From: Thalassobius sp. Cn5-15
Lineage (GTDB): Bacteria; Pseudomonadota; Alphaproteobacteria; Rhodobacterales; Rhodobacteraceae
Direction: 5' to 3'
DNA length: 64,000 bases
NCBI RefSeq assembly: GCF_022347685.1
Contig: NZ_JAKRGF010000001.1
Coordinates: 744,001-808,000 of the forward strand
Position numbers and translations under genes: made by a program
In this document: piece after piece, positions 16,298 through 25,443 of the stretch
Layout: the number at the start of each line of letters is the position of its first letter
Position numbering within the stretch: position 1 is the first letter of the stretch
Notes under the pieces: model-generated
Databases searched by the model: none
The model's input: only the letters and a program-made list of their open reading frames with translations
What the model was told of the DNA's origin: nothing

Positions 16298-17029
16298 TCA
16301 CGCGGGCTGACGGGTCGCGGCAATGACCACGTCGCGGATATTCACGTTCTGCGGCTGGGTATACATGAACAGCGCAGTGCGGGCGATGTCGTCTGCAACC
16401 AGAACGCCACCCATGTCCTCTTTCCATGCTTCATAGCCATCAATGATCTCTTGATCGGTGGTGTGGCCCAGCAGCTCGGTTTCCACTGCGCCGGGGCAGA
16501 TGGTCATGACGCGCACACCATCACCAGACACTTCTTCGCGCAGGTTTTCACTGATCGAGGACACGGCAAACTTGGTGCCGACATAGGCTGCGTGGTTGGG
16601 AAAGCTCTTCTTGCCAGCGATGGAGCTGACGTTCAAAATAGTGCCTGTGCCGCGCGCCTTCATGCCGCTCAGAACCACTTGGGTCGCGTTCAGCAGCGCC
16701 AGTACGTTCACATCAAACATGTTCTGCCATTCGGCCGGATCTTGTGTGTCCAGCTGACCCAGTTGCATCAGGCCCGCGTTGTTGACCAACAGGTCGACAG
16801 GGCCATACGCCGCCTCTGCCTCTGCCACCGCGGCACGCAGGGCGGCAGTGTCGGTCACATCAACCGAACGGCACATGGCATTTTCCAGACCCAGCGCCTC
16901 AATCCGGTCCAGACGGCGGGCGATCAGCAACAGCGCGTGGCCCGCATCCGCAAAATGCTGCGCCATCGCTGCGCCAATACCGGAAGAGGCACCGGTGATC
17001 ACAACAAGCGGTTTCAAAATATCAGCCAT
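16298..17029 (-). CDS. Short-chain dehydrogenase/reductase
   Basis: A 243-residue classical SDR: TGASSGIGAAMA cofactor motif (about 13-24), LVNNAGLMQLG, catalytic serine in LNVSSIAG and the YxxxK pair in AAYVGTKFA. An NAD(P)-dependent alcohol/ketone oxidoreductase; substrate unknown. The start at 17029 follows AAAGGA; the longer frame adds residues without family support. It is divergent from an AraC-type regulator (160-base intergenic), the usual sign of direct regulation, as in yqhC-yqhD. Confidence 0.9.
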   Translation of the reverse strand: MADILKPLVVITGASSGIGAAMAQHFADAGHALLLIARRLDRIEALGLENAMCRSVDVTDTAALRAAVAEAEAAYGPVDLLVNNAGLMQLGQLDTQDPAEWQNMFDVNVLALLNATQVVLSGMKARGTGTILNVSSIAGKKSFPNHAAYVGTKFAVSSISENLREEVSGDGVRVMTICPGAVETELLGHTTDQEIIDGYEAWKEDMGGVLVADDIARTALFMYTQPQNVNIRDVVIAATRQPA

Positions 17030-17109
17030 AAGGGAGGTCCTTTCATTTCCATTGCCCCTTATCTGGCGCGGATCGGGCAATCTGGGAATGACAGAACCTC
17101 TCAGAGAGT

Positions 17110-17129
17110 TGTCAAATCCTGTCAAACTC
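17110..17129. promoter_or_regulatory. Direct repeat in the SDR/araC divergent region, candidate AraC half-sites
   Basis: TGTCAAATCC (17110-17119) is followed immediately by TGTCAAACTC (17120-17129). Two similar 10-mers one helical turn apart fit the two HTH motifs of an AraC-family protein. The pair sits midway between the two starts. Confidence 0.4.
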
Positions 17130-17189
17130 CCCCGGATGATGTGCCGCCCGCCTCTTGCGGCAGTTTCCCCTTCCCCCTAGGTAAGGGCG

Positions 17190-18092
17190 ATGCAGACAGA
17201 CCAAGACCAGATGCTAGAACAGCTGAAACAGATCTATGGCTTTGAGCCGGGCGCGGGCTATGTGGAAACCCACCTGCCTCAGGTGCGGTTTTTCTGGTCG
17301 ACAGAACCGGTGCCACGGGCGCCTCTGATCTATAACGCCGGTCTGGTGTTGATCCTGCGTGGACACAAAACGGGCTATCTAAACGATCACACCTTTACCT
17401 ATGATCCCGATCACTATTTGGCGCTATCGGTGCCAATGCCGTTTGACTGCAAAACAGATGCTTCTGCAGACGATCCCCTACTGGGTCTGTTCATTGATGT
17501 GTCGCGCAAAACACTACACGAACTGAATCGCGCCATGGGGGATCCCCGAACAGAGCCGGATCAGGCCACCAAGCTGGGCGTCACCCCTGCCCCGATGGAC
17601 AGCGGCATGCGCAGCGCGATTGACAGGCTGATGGCGGTGCTGTGCGACAGTCAGGATGCCGCGATCCTTGGCCCCGGCATCCTGCGCGAAATCCTCTATC
17701 ATGCGCTACAAGGTCCGCATGGATCAGCCCTGCGCGCGATCGGACAGGTGGACAGCCACTTTGACCGGATTGCCCGTTGCATCAGCCAGATCCGCGAACA
17801 CTATGCAGAACCGATCAGTATTGACGACATGGCCCAGACTGCAGGTATGAGCAGTGCAGTCCTGCACCGTGCGTTCAAAAACGTGACCGGCGCGTCACCA
17901 CACCAATATCTGACCGCCACCCGCCTGAACCGCGCCAAGGGCATGATCATCGCCGATGGCTTGCCCGTAGCCGAAGCTGCGCGTCAGGTCGGCTATGACA
18001 GTGCGGCGCATTTCAGCCGTGCGTTCCGCAAACATTTCGGTGTCAGTCCGCGCGACGCACGCGATGCCGGTTACAGCCCGATTGACATCTAA
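17190..18092 (+). CDS. AraC-family transcriptional regulator (YqhC-like)
   Basis: A 300-residue regulator. An N-terminal AraC_N-type effector domain (about 20-190; YLALSVPMPFDCKT is typical of the YqhC group) precedes a C-terminal double HTH (about 200-295) with SIDDMAQTAGMSSAVLHRAF and VAEAARQVGYDSAAHFSRAF. YqhC-type proteins often activate a neighbouring aldehyde reductase or SDR. The divergent SDR gene is the expected target. The ATG at 17190 is the only sensible start. A short hairpin terminator follows the stop. Confidence 0.9.
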   Translation: MQTDQDQMLEQLKQIYGFEPGAGYVETHLPQVRFFWSTEPVPRAPLIYNAGLVLILRGHKTGYLNDHTFTYDPDHYLALSVPMPFDCKTDASADDPLLGLFIDVSRKTLHELNRAMGDPRTEPDQATKLGVTPAPMDSGMRSAIDRLMAVLCDSQDAAILGPGILREILYHALQGPHGSALRAIGQVDSHFDRIARCISQIREHYAEPISIDDMAQTAGMSSAVLHRAFKNVTGASPHQYLTATRLNRAKGMIIADGLPVAEAARQVGYDSAAHFSRAFRKHFGVSPRDARDAGYSPIDI

Positions 18093-18099
18093 CGCTGCC

Positions 18100-18122
18100 A
18101 AACGACACAGGGCGTCGTTTTT
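18100..18122 (+). terminator. Terminator after the AraC-type gene
   Basis: AAACGAC (18100-18106) pairs with GTCGTTT (18114-18120) and a run of five T residues ends at 18122. Confidence 0.7.
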
Positions 18123-18475
18123 GCCCCTATCGCCCCCCTTCTGCCCCACCTGCAGCGCAGCAAATCCACTTTAGGGTGCGCAGCTTTGCATAAGAAATCA
18201 GCGATATAGCGCCGCGTTGCCTCCTGCGGGGCATTTCTTTTATCACACTCCAACGACTCAGATTAATCGACTGTTTTGATTTAATTTTAAAATGAAATCC
18301 GCATAATGAAACGTCATGCTGCACGGTCTTTTCATGCTGCCTCACAGCGTACCGTGGTGTACTTCGGCAAAAATTGCATTGCAGAGACACGACACAGTTA
18401 TGATTTCCGTTTTTCGATCTAAAAGTGTCGTTTGTTGTCCTCCGCAGCAAAGGTCTTCGGAACTAAGTTCGGGCT
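18123..18475. other. Non-coding region before the cobalamin riboswitch
   Basis: About 350 bases, AT-rich around 18230-18310, with no convincing reading frame. It probably holds the promoter of the riboswitch-gbcAB transcript. I see no clear sigma-70 hexamers or other structure. Confidence 0.5.
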
Positions 18476-18654
18476 GCAAGGTGCCGTTGGTCCGACATAC
18501 TCGAATCAACGGAGAATTGGGAAGCTGGTGAAATTCCTGCACTGCCCCCGCAACGGTAACGAAGGCGTGGTGCTGCAAAAACCACTGGGACGAGGGTCCC
18601 GGGAAGGTGCAGCATTGGGCGAAAGCCCCTTCTAAGTCCGGAAACCAGCCTTGC
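18476..18654 (+). promoter_or_regulatory. Cobalamin riboswitch ahead of gbcAB
   Basis: The conserved aptamer core is present: GGGAAGCTGGTGAAATTCC at 18519-18537, CTGCCCCCGCAACGGTAA at 18542-18559, and the B12 box AAGTCCGGAAACCAGCCT at 18634-18651. The closing stem P1 pairs GCAAGG (18476-18481) with CCTTGC (18649-18654). The gbcA start lies 130 bases downstream, and its AGGAGG ribosome site (18774-18779) could be the regulated element. By analogy with the family, cobalamin should lower expression. No gene lies between aptamer and gbcA. Confidence 0.92.
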
Positions 18655-18766
18655 ATGTTAGTCAAACCGCGGGTGGCGGTGGAGGCTCTGTGTCCGGCGG
18701 CGACCCCTCGTCTGCGCCGGGACTGCCTCTGCTTGCCTTCTGCTCCAGCGAAGCGCCGCAGCATAA

Positions 18767-20020
<1,254 letters not shown>

Positions 20021-20025
20021 CTGAG

Positions 20026-21111
20026 ATGAAAGACATGAACGACCTCCCCGGGTCTGCGATCTGGAAAGACAGCGAATTGCTGGAATGCGTCTCGGTCGTA
20101 CCAGAGGTGCCCCACACCGCCAGTTTCTCGTTCAAGGCGCCTTCGGGCGCGCTCTTCTCTTATGAAGCAGGTCAGTTCCTGACACTGGAAATTCCGGCGC
20201 CGGGCGAACCGGGGGGCGTGGTGCACCGCACCTACACCATTTCTTCCTCCCCTTCGCGCCCACGTATCGTCACCATCACCGCCAAGGCGCAGGCAGACAG
20301 CATCGGCACCCGCTGGATGCTGGACAACCTGCAACCGGGCATGACGCTGCGGGCTTTTGGCCCTGCCGGACTGTTCACCAATGCCGCCAGCAAGGCGGAC
20401 AAGTTCCTGTTCATCTCTGCCGGGTCCGGCATCACCCCGATGATGTCGATGACCACCTGCATGTATGACGAAGGTCAGGATCTGGACATCGTCTTTATCA
20501 ACTGTGCCAAACGCCCATCGGAGATCATCTTCCGCCAGCGTCTGGAACAGATGGCCAGCCGCGTTCCCGGCATCGACCTGAAGTTCGTGGTCGAAGAGCC
20601 CGACCGTTACAGCCCGTGGACCGGATATCAAGGTCAGTTCAACCAGCTGATGCTGGGCCTGATGGCACCAGACTATCTGGAGCGTGAGGTGTACTGCTGT
20701 GGCCCCGAACCGTTCATGGACGCGGTGCGCGAAGCATTGGCCGGTCTGGGCTTTGACATGGACAACTACAATCAGGAAAGCTTCGGTGCGCCAGTTCAGG
20801 AAGAGGCAGACCAGCCAGAACTAGACGACGTGGTTCTGGACGACGCGGCCAAAGCCACCATTCACTTCACCCAATCTGACGTTACCCATACCTGTAGTGA
20901 AACCGACACCGTTCTGGCCGCAGCCAAGGCAGCGGGCCTCAATATTCCATCGGGTTGTACTTTCGGCGTCTGCGGCACCTGCAAAGTCAAGAAAACTTCG
21001 GGTGACGTGCATATGGTCCACAACGGCGGCATCTCTGATGATGATGTCGAGGCAGGCTACATCCTTGCCTGCTGCTCGAACCCGATCGGTCAGATCGAGG
21101 TCGAGGTTTAA
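20026..21111 (+). CDS. gbcB: Ferredoxin-NAD(P)H reductase subunit of the betaine monooxygenase
   Basis: A 361-residue electron-transfer partner for gbcA. The N-terminal FAD domain has RTYTISSSPSRP, and the NAD(P)-binding domain has SAGSGITPMMSM and YCCGPEPFMDAV. A C-terminal plant-type [2Fe-2S] ferredoxin (about 275-361) has CTFGVCGTC plus a later cysteine in LACCSNP. It passes electrons from NAD(P)H to the Rieske centre. It starts 5 bases after the gbcA stop; the frame extends back to 19960 inside gbcA, but ATG 20026 with GCGGAG upstream fits better. Co-regulated by the riboswitch. Confidence 0.88.
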   Translation: MKDMNDLPGSAIWKDSELLECVSVVPEVPHTASFSFKAPSGALFSYEAGQFLTLEIPAPGEPGGVVHRTYTISSSPSRPRIVTITAKAQADSIGTRWMLDNLQPGMTLRAFGPAGLFTNAASKADKFLFISAGSGITPMMSMTTCMYDEGQDLDIVFINCAKRPSEIIFRQRLEQMASRVPGIDLKFVVEEPDRYSPWTGYQGQFNQLMLGLMAPDYLEREVYCCGPEPFMDAVREALAGLGFDMDNYNQESFGAPVQEEADQPELDDVVLDDAAKATIHFTQSDVTHTCSETDTVLAAAKAAGLNIPSGCTFGVCGTCKVKKTSGDVHMVHNGGISDDDVEAGYILACCSNPIGQIEVEV

Positions 21112-21117
21112 GTCATT

Positions 21118-21147
21118 CTCCCCGGCGGTACTCTCGCCGCCGGGGAG
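21118..21147 (+). terminator. GC-rich hairpin after gbcB
   Basis: An 11-bp stem (21118-21128 with 21137-21147) with an 8-base loop, 6 bases past the stop. It has no T-tract. Confidence 0.6.
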
Positions 21148-21246
21148 GTCACAGCGGTTCACCGCACCCATCCCAATAAGCGAAATTTTCCTTGCAACCA
21201 CTAGGACGGACGATAGGGTTTGATTATCGTCTATAGGGAAAATTCT

Positions 21247-21741
21247 ATGAAAAAGCTTTTCACTACACTCTGCGCACTGACCCTTACTGCAGGCGCAGCT
21301 GCCGCCGATATGTCCATCACCCTCGGCGGAGGCTGGGACGGCAAAAAAGTACCCGCTGGCCAGCAATGCACGCTCTTTGGCGGCAAAGGCAAAACCCCAC
21401 CTATGGCCGTCAGTGGCCTGCCCACGGGCACTACATGGGTGATTGTTGAATACAATGACCGCGACTACCGGCCACTCTCCAAGGACGGCGGTCACGGGGT
21501 CATTGGCTATCCCGTCAAAGGATCAAACGCTGATCTCTACGCCGTGCCCGGTCTGGTCGGTAAACTGCCCGGCAAGGCCAAAGTGATTTCCGCCGCGCGT
21601 GGAACCGGCAAGTACAAGTCCGAAGGTTACATGCCCCCGTGCTCTGGCGGCAAACGAAACCGCTATTTCGCGATCGTAAAAGCCGTGTCCGCGGACGGTA
21701 AGGTTCTGGAAAAAAAGCGCGTGAACATCGGGCGCTATTGA
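21247..21741 (+). CDS. Exported PEBP-like small protein
   Basis: A 164-residue protein with signal peptide MKKLFTTLCALTLTAGAAAA. The mature region resembles phosphatidylethanolamine-binding (YbhB-like) proteins: PPMAVSGLPTGTTWVIVEYND near the front and MPPCSGGKRNRYFAIVKAV near the end. The similarity is judged by eye and is moderate. It is presumably periplasmic; ligand unknown. The ATG at 21247 gives a proper signal peptide; the in-frame start at 21220 does not. Single gene between gbcB and bfd. Confidence 0.65.
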   Translation: MKKLFTTLCALTLTAGAAAADMSITLGGGWDGKKVPAGQQCTLFGGKGKTPPMAVSGLPTGTTWVIVEYNDRDYRPLSKDGGHGVIGYPVKGSNADLYAVPGLVGKLPGKAKVISAARGTGKYKSEGYMPPCSGGKRNRYFAIVKAVSADGKVLEKKRVNIGRY

Positions 21742-21843
21742 GCGTCAGAACCAAAATCTCTCGCGGCGATTCTGCCGCGGGAGCATGACACTGAACGGAC
21801 AGAAAAGCGAAGGTCCGGAATTCCCTACAGAAAAAATCAACTA

Positions 21844-21873
21844 TTGACGCTGATAATTTTAGTCAGGTATCTA
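21844..21873 (+). promoter_or_regulatory. Putative promoter of bfd-bfr with iron-responsive-type dyad
   Basis: TTGACG (21844-21849) and TATCTA (21868-21873) are spaced 18 bases, a plausible -35/-10 pair. Between them lies TGA-N9-TCA (21851-21865), the form of the RirA-type iron-responsive operator of alphaproteobacteria. The motif is short and could be chance, but its position in the promoter of iron-storage genes is apt. Confidence 0.45.
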
Positions 21874-21898
21874 GGGGCAGCCACAATGGACCCCGACT

Positions 21899-22168
21899 AT
21901 GATTATTTGCAGCTGCCAAGTCATCAGTGACACCGACGTACACAACGCCATCGACTGGATGCGCGCGTCGGACGCCAGCACCATCATCACCCCCGGAAAA
22001 ATCTACCATGCCCTTGGTAAATCACCTGATTGCGGGGGTTGTATGAAATTGTTTATTGCCTCTATGCGTACAAACCCTAATCTAGAAGTCCCAGCAGAGT
22101 TGCGTAGCTTGCGCAACCAGCAAGACAGAAGGAGTATGGGAAATGAAAGGCGACAAGAAGGTTATTGA
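21899..22168 (+). CDS. bfd: Bacterioferritin-associated ferredoxin
   Basis: An 89-residue [2Fe-2S] protein. Cluster cysteines C4 and C6 (MIICSCQ) and C45 and C48 (DCGGCMK) give the Bfd pattern. Bfd reduces the heme of bacterioferritin to release stored iron. The C-terminal charged extension of about 30 residues overlaps the start of bfr by 26 bases, so the two are translationally coupled. Confidence 0.92.
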   Translation: MIICSCQVISDTDVHNAIDWMRASDASTIITPGKIYHALGKSPDCGGCMKLFIASMRTNPNLEVPAELRSLRNQQDRRSMGNERRQEGY

Positions 22169-22628
22169 ATACCTCAACACTGCACTAAAACACGAGCTGA
22201 CCGCCGTGAACCAGTTTTGGTTGCATTATCGCCTGCAGGCCGACTGGGGAATCACCAAACTGGCCAAAAAGATGCGCGAAGAAAGCATCGAAGAGATGGA
22301 ACATGCCGATAAGATTATTGATCGGATCATCTTTCTTGAAGGCATGCCCAACCTGCAATCCCTGAACCCGCTGAAAATCGGCCAGACCGTACGCGAAACG
22401 CTGACCTGTGATCTGGAGGTCGAGCTGGAGGCAGTCGCGCTCTATGCAGAAGCGCGCAAATACTGTCATGAGGTGGGCGATTACGCCTCCATGCGCCTGT
22501 TCGAAGACCTGATCATGGACGAACAGGGTCACGTTGATTTCCTTGAGACCCAAATTGGCCTGCTGGATGACATCGGCGCAGCGAACTACAACAAACTGAA
22601 CGCTGACTCTGCCGACGCAGCAGAGTAA
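22143..22628 (+). CDS. bfr: Bacterioferritin
   Basis: A 161-residue subunit of the 24-mer iron-storage shell, starting [12 protein letters not shown]. Ferroxidase ligands are conserved at E18, E51 and H54, with further ligands in DLEVELEAV and DEQGHVDF. M52 in EEMEHAD is the axial heme ligand, so this is a heme-containing bacterioferritin. Full length for the family. It overlaps the end of bfd and is followed by a hairpin terminator. Confidence 0.95.
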   Translation: MKGDKKVIEYLNTALKHELTAVNQFWLHYRLQADWGITKLAKKMREESIEEMEHADKIIDRIIFLEGMPNLQSLNPLKIGQTVRETLTCDLEVELEAVALYAEARKYCHEVGDYASMRLFEDLIMDEQGHVDFLETQIGLLDDIGAANYNKLNADSADAAE

Positions 22629-22677
22629 TTTATGCGATGTTCCTCCTTGCCGCGAGGCGCATCGCACACCGCAACAA

Positions 22678-22706
22678 AAAGGCCCCCAGCATCGCTGGGA
22701 GCCTTT
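22678..22706 (+). terminator. Terminator after bfr
   Basis: AAAGGCCCCCAGC (22678-22690) pairs, with one mismatch, with GCTGGGAGCCTTT (22694-22706) around a 3-base loop. Confidence 0.75.
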
Positions 22707-23158
22707 GATATATCCTGACCCGGTGCGCGCTGCTTTATAAATAAAGCGTTAAGTCCGGTATGACTCTGACCATTATCCGCGCAATACTCATCAGGATCAT
22801 GAAGAGCTGCGCGAACAGCCGTCCCCCCCCTGTCTGCCGCTATTCCTCTTCGCCGCAGTGGGGCCCGGAGTAAATTCGGGCAATCCAAAGCGCCGAAGTA
22901 ATATTTCTTCAGGCTTGCGCAACGTCTTTTAAGTATCTGCGTAATCGTGAAAACATCACTTCTCAACCATCTGATCAGAAACCCCAGATGCCCCTTAAAG
23001 ACACTCTGTTGCGGATCAAAAAGGCAGCACTCAGGCGGATCAACCTAACAGTTCTGAACGAATACAACTGTAAATTCGGGACTCGCCATCATGTAGGCAG
23101 ACATGCCATTCACACCCTGACCAACATGAACTGTGCACGACATGCACTTGATAAAAAA
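22707..23158. other. Gene-free stretch between bfr and tRNA-Ser
   Basis: About 450 bases with no credible coding frame. The only structure noted is a small dyad GCTTTA-N4-TAAAGC near 22731-22746. The longer open frames here are on both strands, overlap the tRNA or terminator, and look like chance. Confidence 0.5.
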
Positions 23159-23159
23159 C

Positions 23160-23188
23160 AAAAAAGCCCGCCACAAGGGCAGGCTTTT
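23160..23188 (-). terminator. Terminator of tRNA-Ser
   Basis: On the minus strand AAAAGCCTGCC pairs, with a G-T wobble, with GGCGGGCTTTT and is followed by T residues. It begins directly after the CCA end of the tRNA. Confidence 0.7.
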
Positions 23189-23189
23189 A

Positions 23190-23279
23190 TGGCGGACAGG
23201 AAGGGATTCGAACCCTCGAGACGGTTCCCCGCCTACACACTTTCCAGGCGTGCGCCTTCGACCACTCGGCCACCTGTCC
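23190..23279 (-). tRNA. tRNA-Ser (GGA anticodon)
   Basis: A 90-base class II tRNA on the minus strand. The acceptor stem GGACAGG pairs with CCTGTCC; discriminator G and an encoded CCA (23190-23192) follow. The D-arm region is GTGGCCGAGTGG, the anticodon loop is CTGGAAA with anticodon GGA, the long variable arm is typical of tRNA-Ser, and the T-arm has GGTTCGAATCC. It reads UCC/UCU codons. Confidence 0.97.
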
Positions 23280-23490
23280 GAGGCTGGGTCTATAAAAAGC
23301 CCCGACAGGCCGCAAGCCCAAAAGTGAAGAATATTGCGTCGATGTGAAATTTTTCTGCTCACACAAGTTGCACGTTACAGTGAGGGGGATCGTTTTATGC
23401 AATCTGCCAATGCAGAATAAGCGTCCGACTGTTGTAACCCGAGGTCACATCGAACATAGTCTCGACGCAAGACGCTCTGAAAGCTGCGAA

Positions 23491-24690
23491 ATGAACCAAA
23501 GTCCTCACCGCCCTCCAGCCCCCCGACCGGTTGAAACCGGTCGAATGAAACCCAGCCAGATGGAACGTGCCCAGACAGCGGCGCTGATCATCATCGCGCT
23601 GGCGGTGGTGTTGTTCCTACTGGTGCAGGCGCGGTTTTTGCTCATCTCGCTAGCGACGGCGATCATTCTGTTTTCGCTGACCAGCGACGCGATCAACTTC
23701 ATCGCCCGCCAACGGATCGGCCCCTTTCGCATTCCAAATGTTCTGGCTTCTATCACGGCCTTGCTGCTGATTTCGGCGGGAATGCTGACGCTGACCTCGA
23801 TCATCCTCAGCCAGATTAACACCGTGTTGACGCTGTCCCTGACCTATGCTGCCCGCCTGCCCCATGCGGTGGCGGCCATGTTTGCCTGGCTGGGCGAGGA
23901 TGTGCAGACCTCTGTTTTTAACACGGTCAGTTCGATTGATGTGGCCAGCTACGTGAGCACCGCCGCCGGCGGCGCAGGCAACCTGATGTCGGCCACCGTG
24001 CTGGTGATCCTTTTTGTTGGCTTCCTCTTTGCAGAACGGATCTGGTTTTCCACCAAGCTGGTGGCGCTGGCAGGCAATGAGGAGCAGGCTGAACGGGTCA
24101 GCCGCATCATCGCGACGATCATTCACCGCGTGAACTACTACCTGCTGGTCAAGACAGGCGTCAGTGCCATCACCGGGATTATGGTCTGGGCGGTTGCCAG
24201 CTTCTTCCAGTTGGATCTGGCGGTGGCGCTGGGGATCCTGACCTTTGTGCTGAACTACATTCCCAACATCGGGTCGATCGTGGCTACGGTGCTGGTGGCA
24301 CTGGTGTCCTTTGTCGAAGTTGGTGAATCCGGCCAGACAGCGGCGATTTTCGTCATTGTCGCCATCATTCAGTTCATCAACGGATCGGTCATAGACCCGA
24401 TGCTCATGGGCCGCGCGCTGCGGCTGTCGTCTTTTGGGATTATCATTAACCTCGCCTTCTGGGGCGCGGTTTGGGGAGTGCCGGGAATGTTCCTGTCAGT
24501 GCCGATCATGGTGGCAATGATGATCATCTTCTCGCAGATCCCCGAACTGCGGTCGCTGGCAATTCTATTGTCACGCGAAGGCCTGCCAGAAGCGGAAGAA
24601 GCCGCTGCAGAACCGCAGCGTGCGGCACCGCGCACGTTGGAGCATGAGGCGCCCAAACAACAATCGCAGGAAGAAGACACCGCCGCCTGA
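23491..24690 (+). CDS. AI-2E family transporter (PerM/TqsA-like permease)
   Basis: A 399-residue multi-pass inner-membrane protein. It has two N-terminal helices (from about residue 25), a central amphipathic region, and about five C-terminal helices with the family segment LNYIPNIGSIVA and the signature FINGSVIDPMLMGRALRLSSF. Members export autoinducer-2, sodium or other solutes; the real substrate here is unknown. The C-terminal 35 residues are charged and alanine-rich. The start at 23491 (MNQSPHRPPAP) is chosen over 23344, which would put a non-family segment in front; 23548 is also possible. It converges on alaX. Confidence 0.87.
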   Translation: MNQSPHRPPAPRPVETGRMKPSQMERAQTAALIIIALAVVLFLLVQARFLLISLATAIILFSLTSDAINFIARQRIGPFRIPNVLASITALLLISAGMLTLTSIILSQINTVLTLSLTYAARLPHAVAAMFAWLGEDVQTSVFNTVSSIDVASYVSTAAGGAGNLMSATVLVILFVGFLFAERIWFSTKLVALAGNEEQAERVSRIIATIIHRVNYYLLVKTGVSAITGIMVWAVASFFQLDLAVALGILTFVLNYIPNIGSIVATVLVALVSFVEVGESGQTAAIFVIVAIIQFINGSVIDPMLMGRALRLSSFGIIINLAFWGAVWGVPGMFLSVPIMVAMMIIFSQIPELRSLAILLSREGLPEAEEAAAEPQRAAPRTLEHEAPKQQSQEEDTAA

Positions 24691-24714
24691 AGACCCACTG
24701 AGACGCCTAAGCCG

Positions 24715-25443
24715 TCAGTTGTCCAGATGCACGTAAACGCGGCGGTTTTGCTTACCCTTCTTTTCGATCTTGCCCAGACGCAGACGGCCGATTTCGCTGC
24801 TGCGCGCCACATGGGTGCCACCGCAGGGCTGCAGATCCACCTGATCGCTCTCTGTTCCAATGCGGACCAGACGCACCCGTCCCTGCCCCATCGGCGGCAT
24901 CACTGACATAGTTTTCACCAGCGATGGATTGGCTGCCAGCTCTTCATCGCTGATCCAGTCTTCGGTCACCTCCAGATCACGGTCGATCAGCGCATTCAGC
25001 GCCTCCTCGATCGCGTCGCGATCCTGCGGCGCCTCAGGCATATCGAAATCCAGACGCCCCTTGTCCACCCCGATACTGCCACCGCTGACCGGCAGCGGGA
25101 TCACCACAGACAACAGGTGCAGCGCGGTGTGCACCCGCATGTGACGGTGACGACGATTCCAGTCCAAATGCTGTTCCACCCGCGTGCCTACAGCTGGCAG
25201 CGCGGTGGGTTCTGCGGGCACCAGAATGACGCTGCCTGCCTCCCCCTTGACGGCGGTGGCGATCTGCATCTCTGCGCCGGACCAGGTGATCCGACCACTG
25301 TCGCCGGGTTGACCGCCGCCGGTGGGGTAAAACACCGTAGCATCCAGAACGATTCCACCTTCGGGCGTCAGCGCAATCACCTCTGCCTCTGCGTCGCGCA
25401 GGTAGGCATCTTTACGAAACAGGGGGTTAGTCGTCTCTGTCAA
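24715..25443 (-). CDS. Alanyl-tRNA editing protein (AlaX)
   Basis: A 242-residue stand-alone editing domain that hydrolyses Ser-tRNA(Ala) and Gly-tRNA(Ala). Visible motifs are PTGGGQPGD, the metal-binding HTALH and CGGTH. The probable start is TTG at 25443, with GAGGAG at 25452-25457, giving LTETTNPLFRKDAYL, the usual family N-terminus. The frame runs further to 25551 but only inside the channel gene. It therefore overlaps the end of the mechanosensitive channel gene by 17 bases and is probably translationally coupled. The TTG start is less certain than the product. Confidence 0.88.
   Translation of the reverse strand: MTETTNPLFRKDAYLRDAEAEVIALTPEGGIVLDATVFYPTGGGQPGDSGRITWSGAEMQIATAVKGEAGSVILVPAEPTALPAVGTRVEQHLDWNRRHRHMRVHTALHLLSVVIPLPVSGGSIGVDKGRLDFDMPEAPQDRDAIEEALNALIDRDLEVTEDWISDEELAANPSLVKTMSVMPPMGQGRVRLVRIGTESDQVDLQPCGGTHVARSSEIGRLRLGKIEKKGKQNRRVYVHLDN

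Noticed and set aside
22988-23402. Short frames over the tRNA-Ser region
   Set aside because: They run through the tRNA gene and its terminator.
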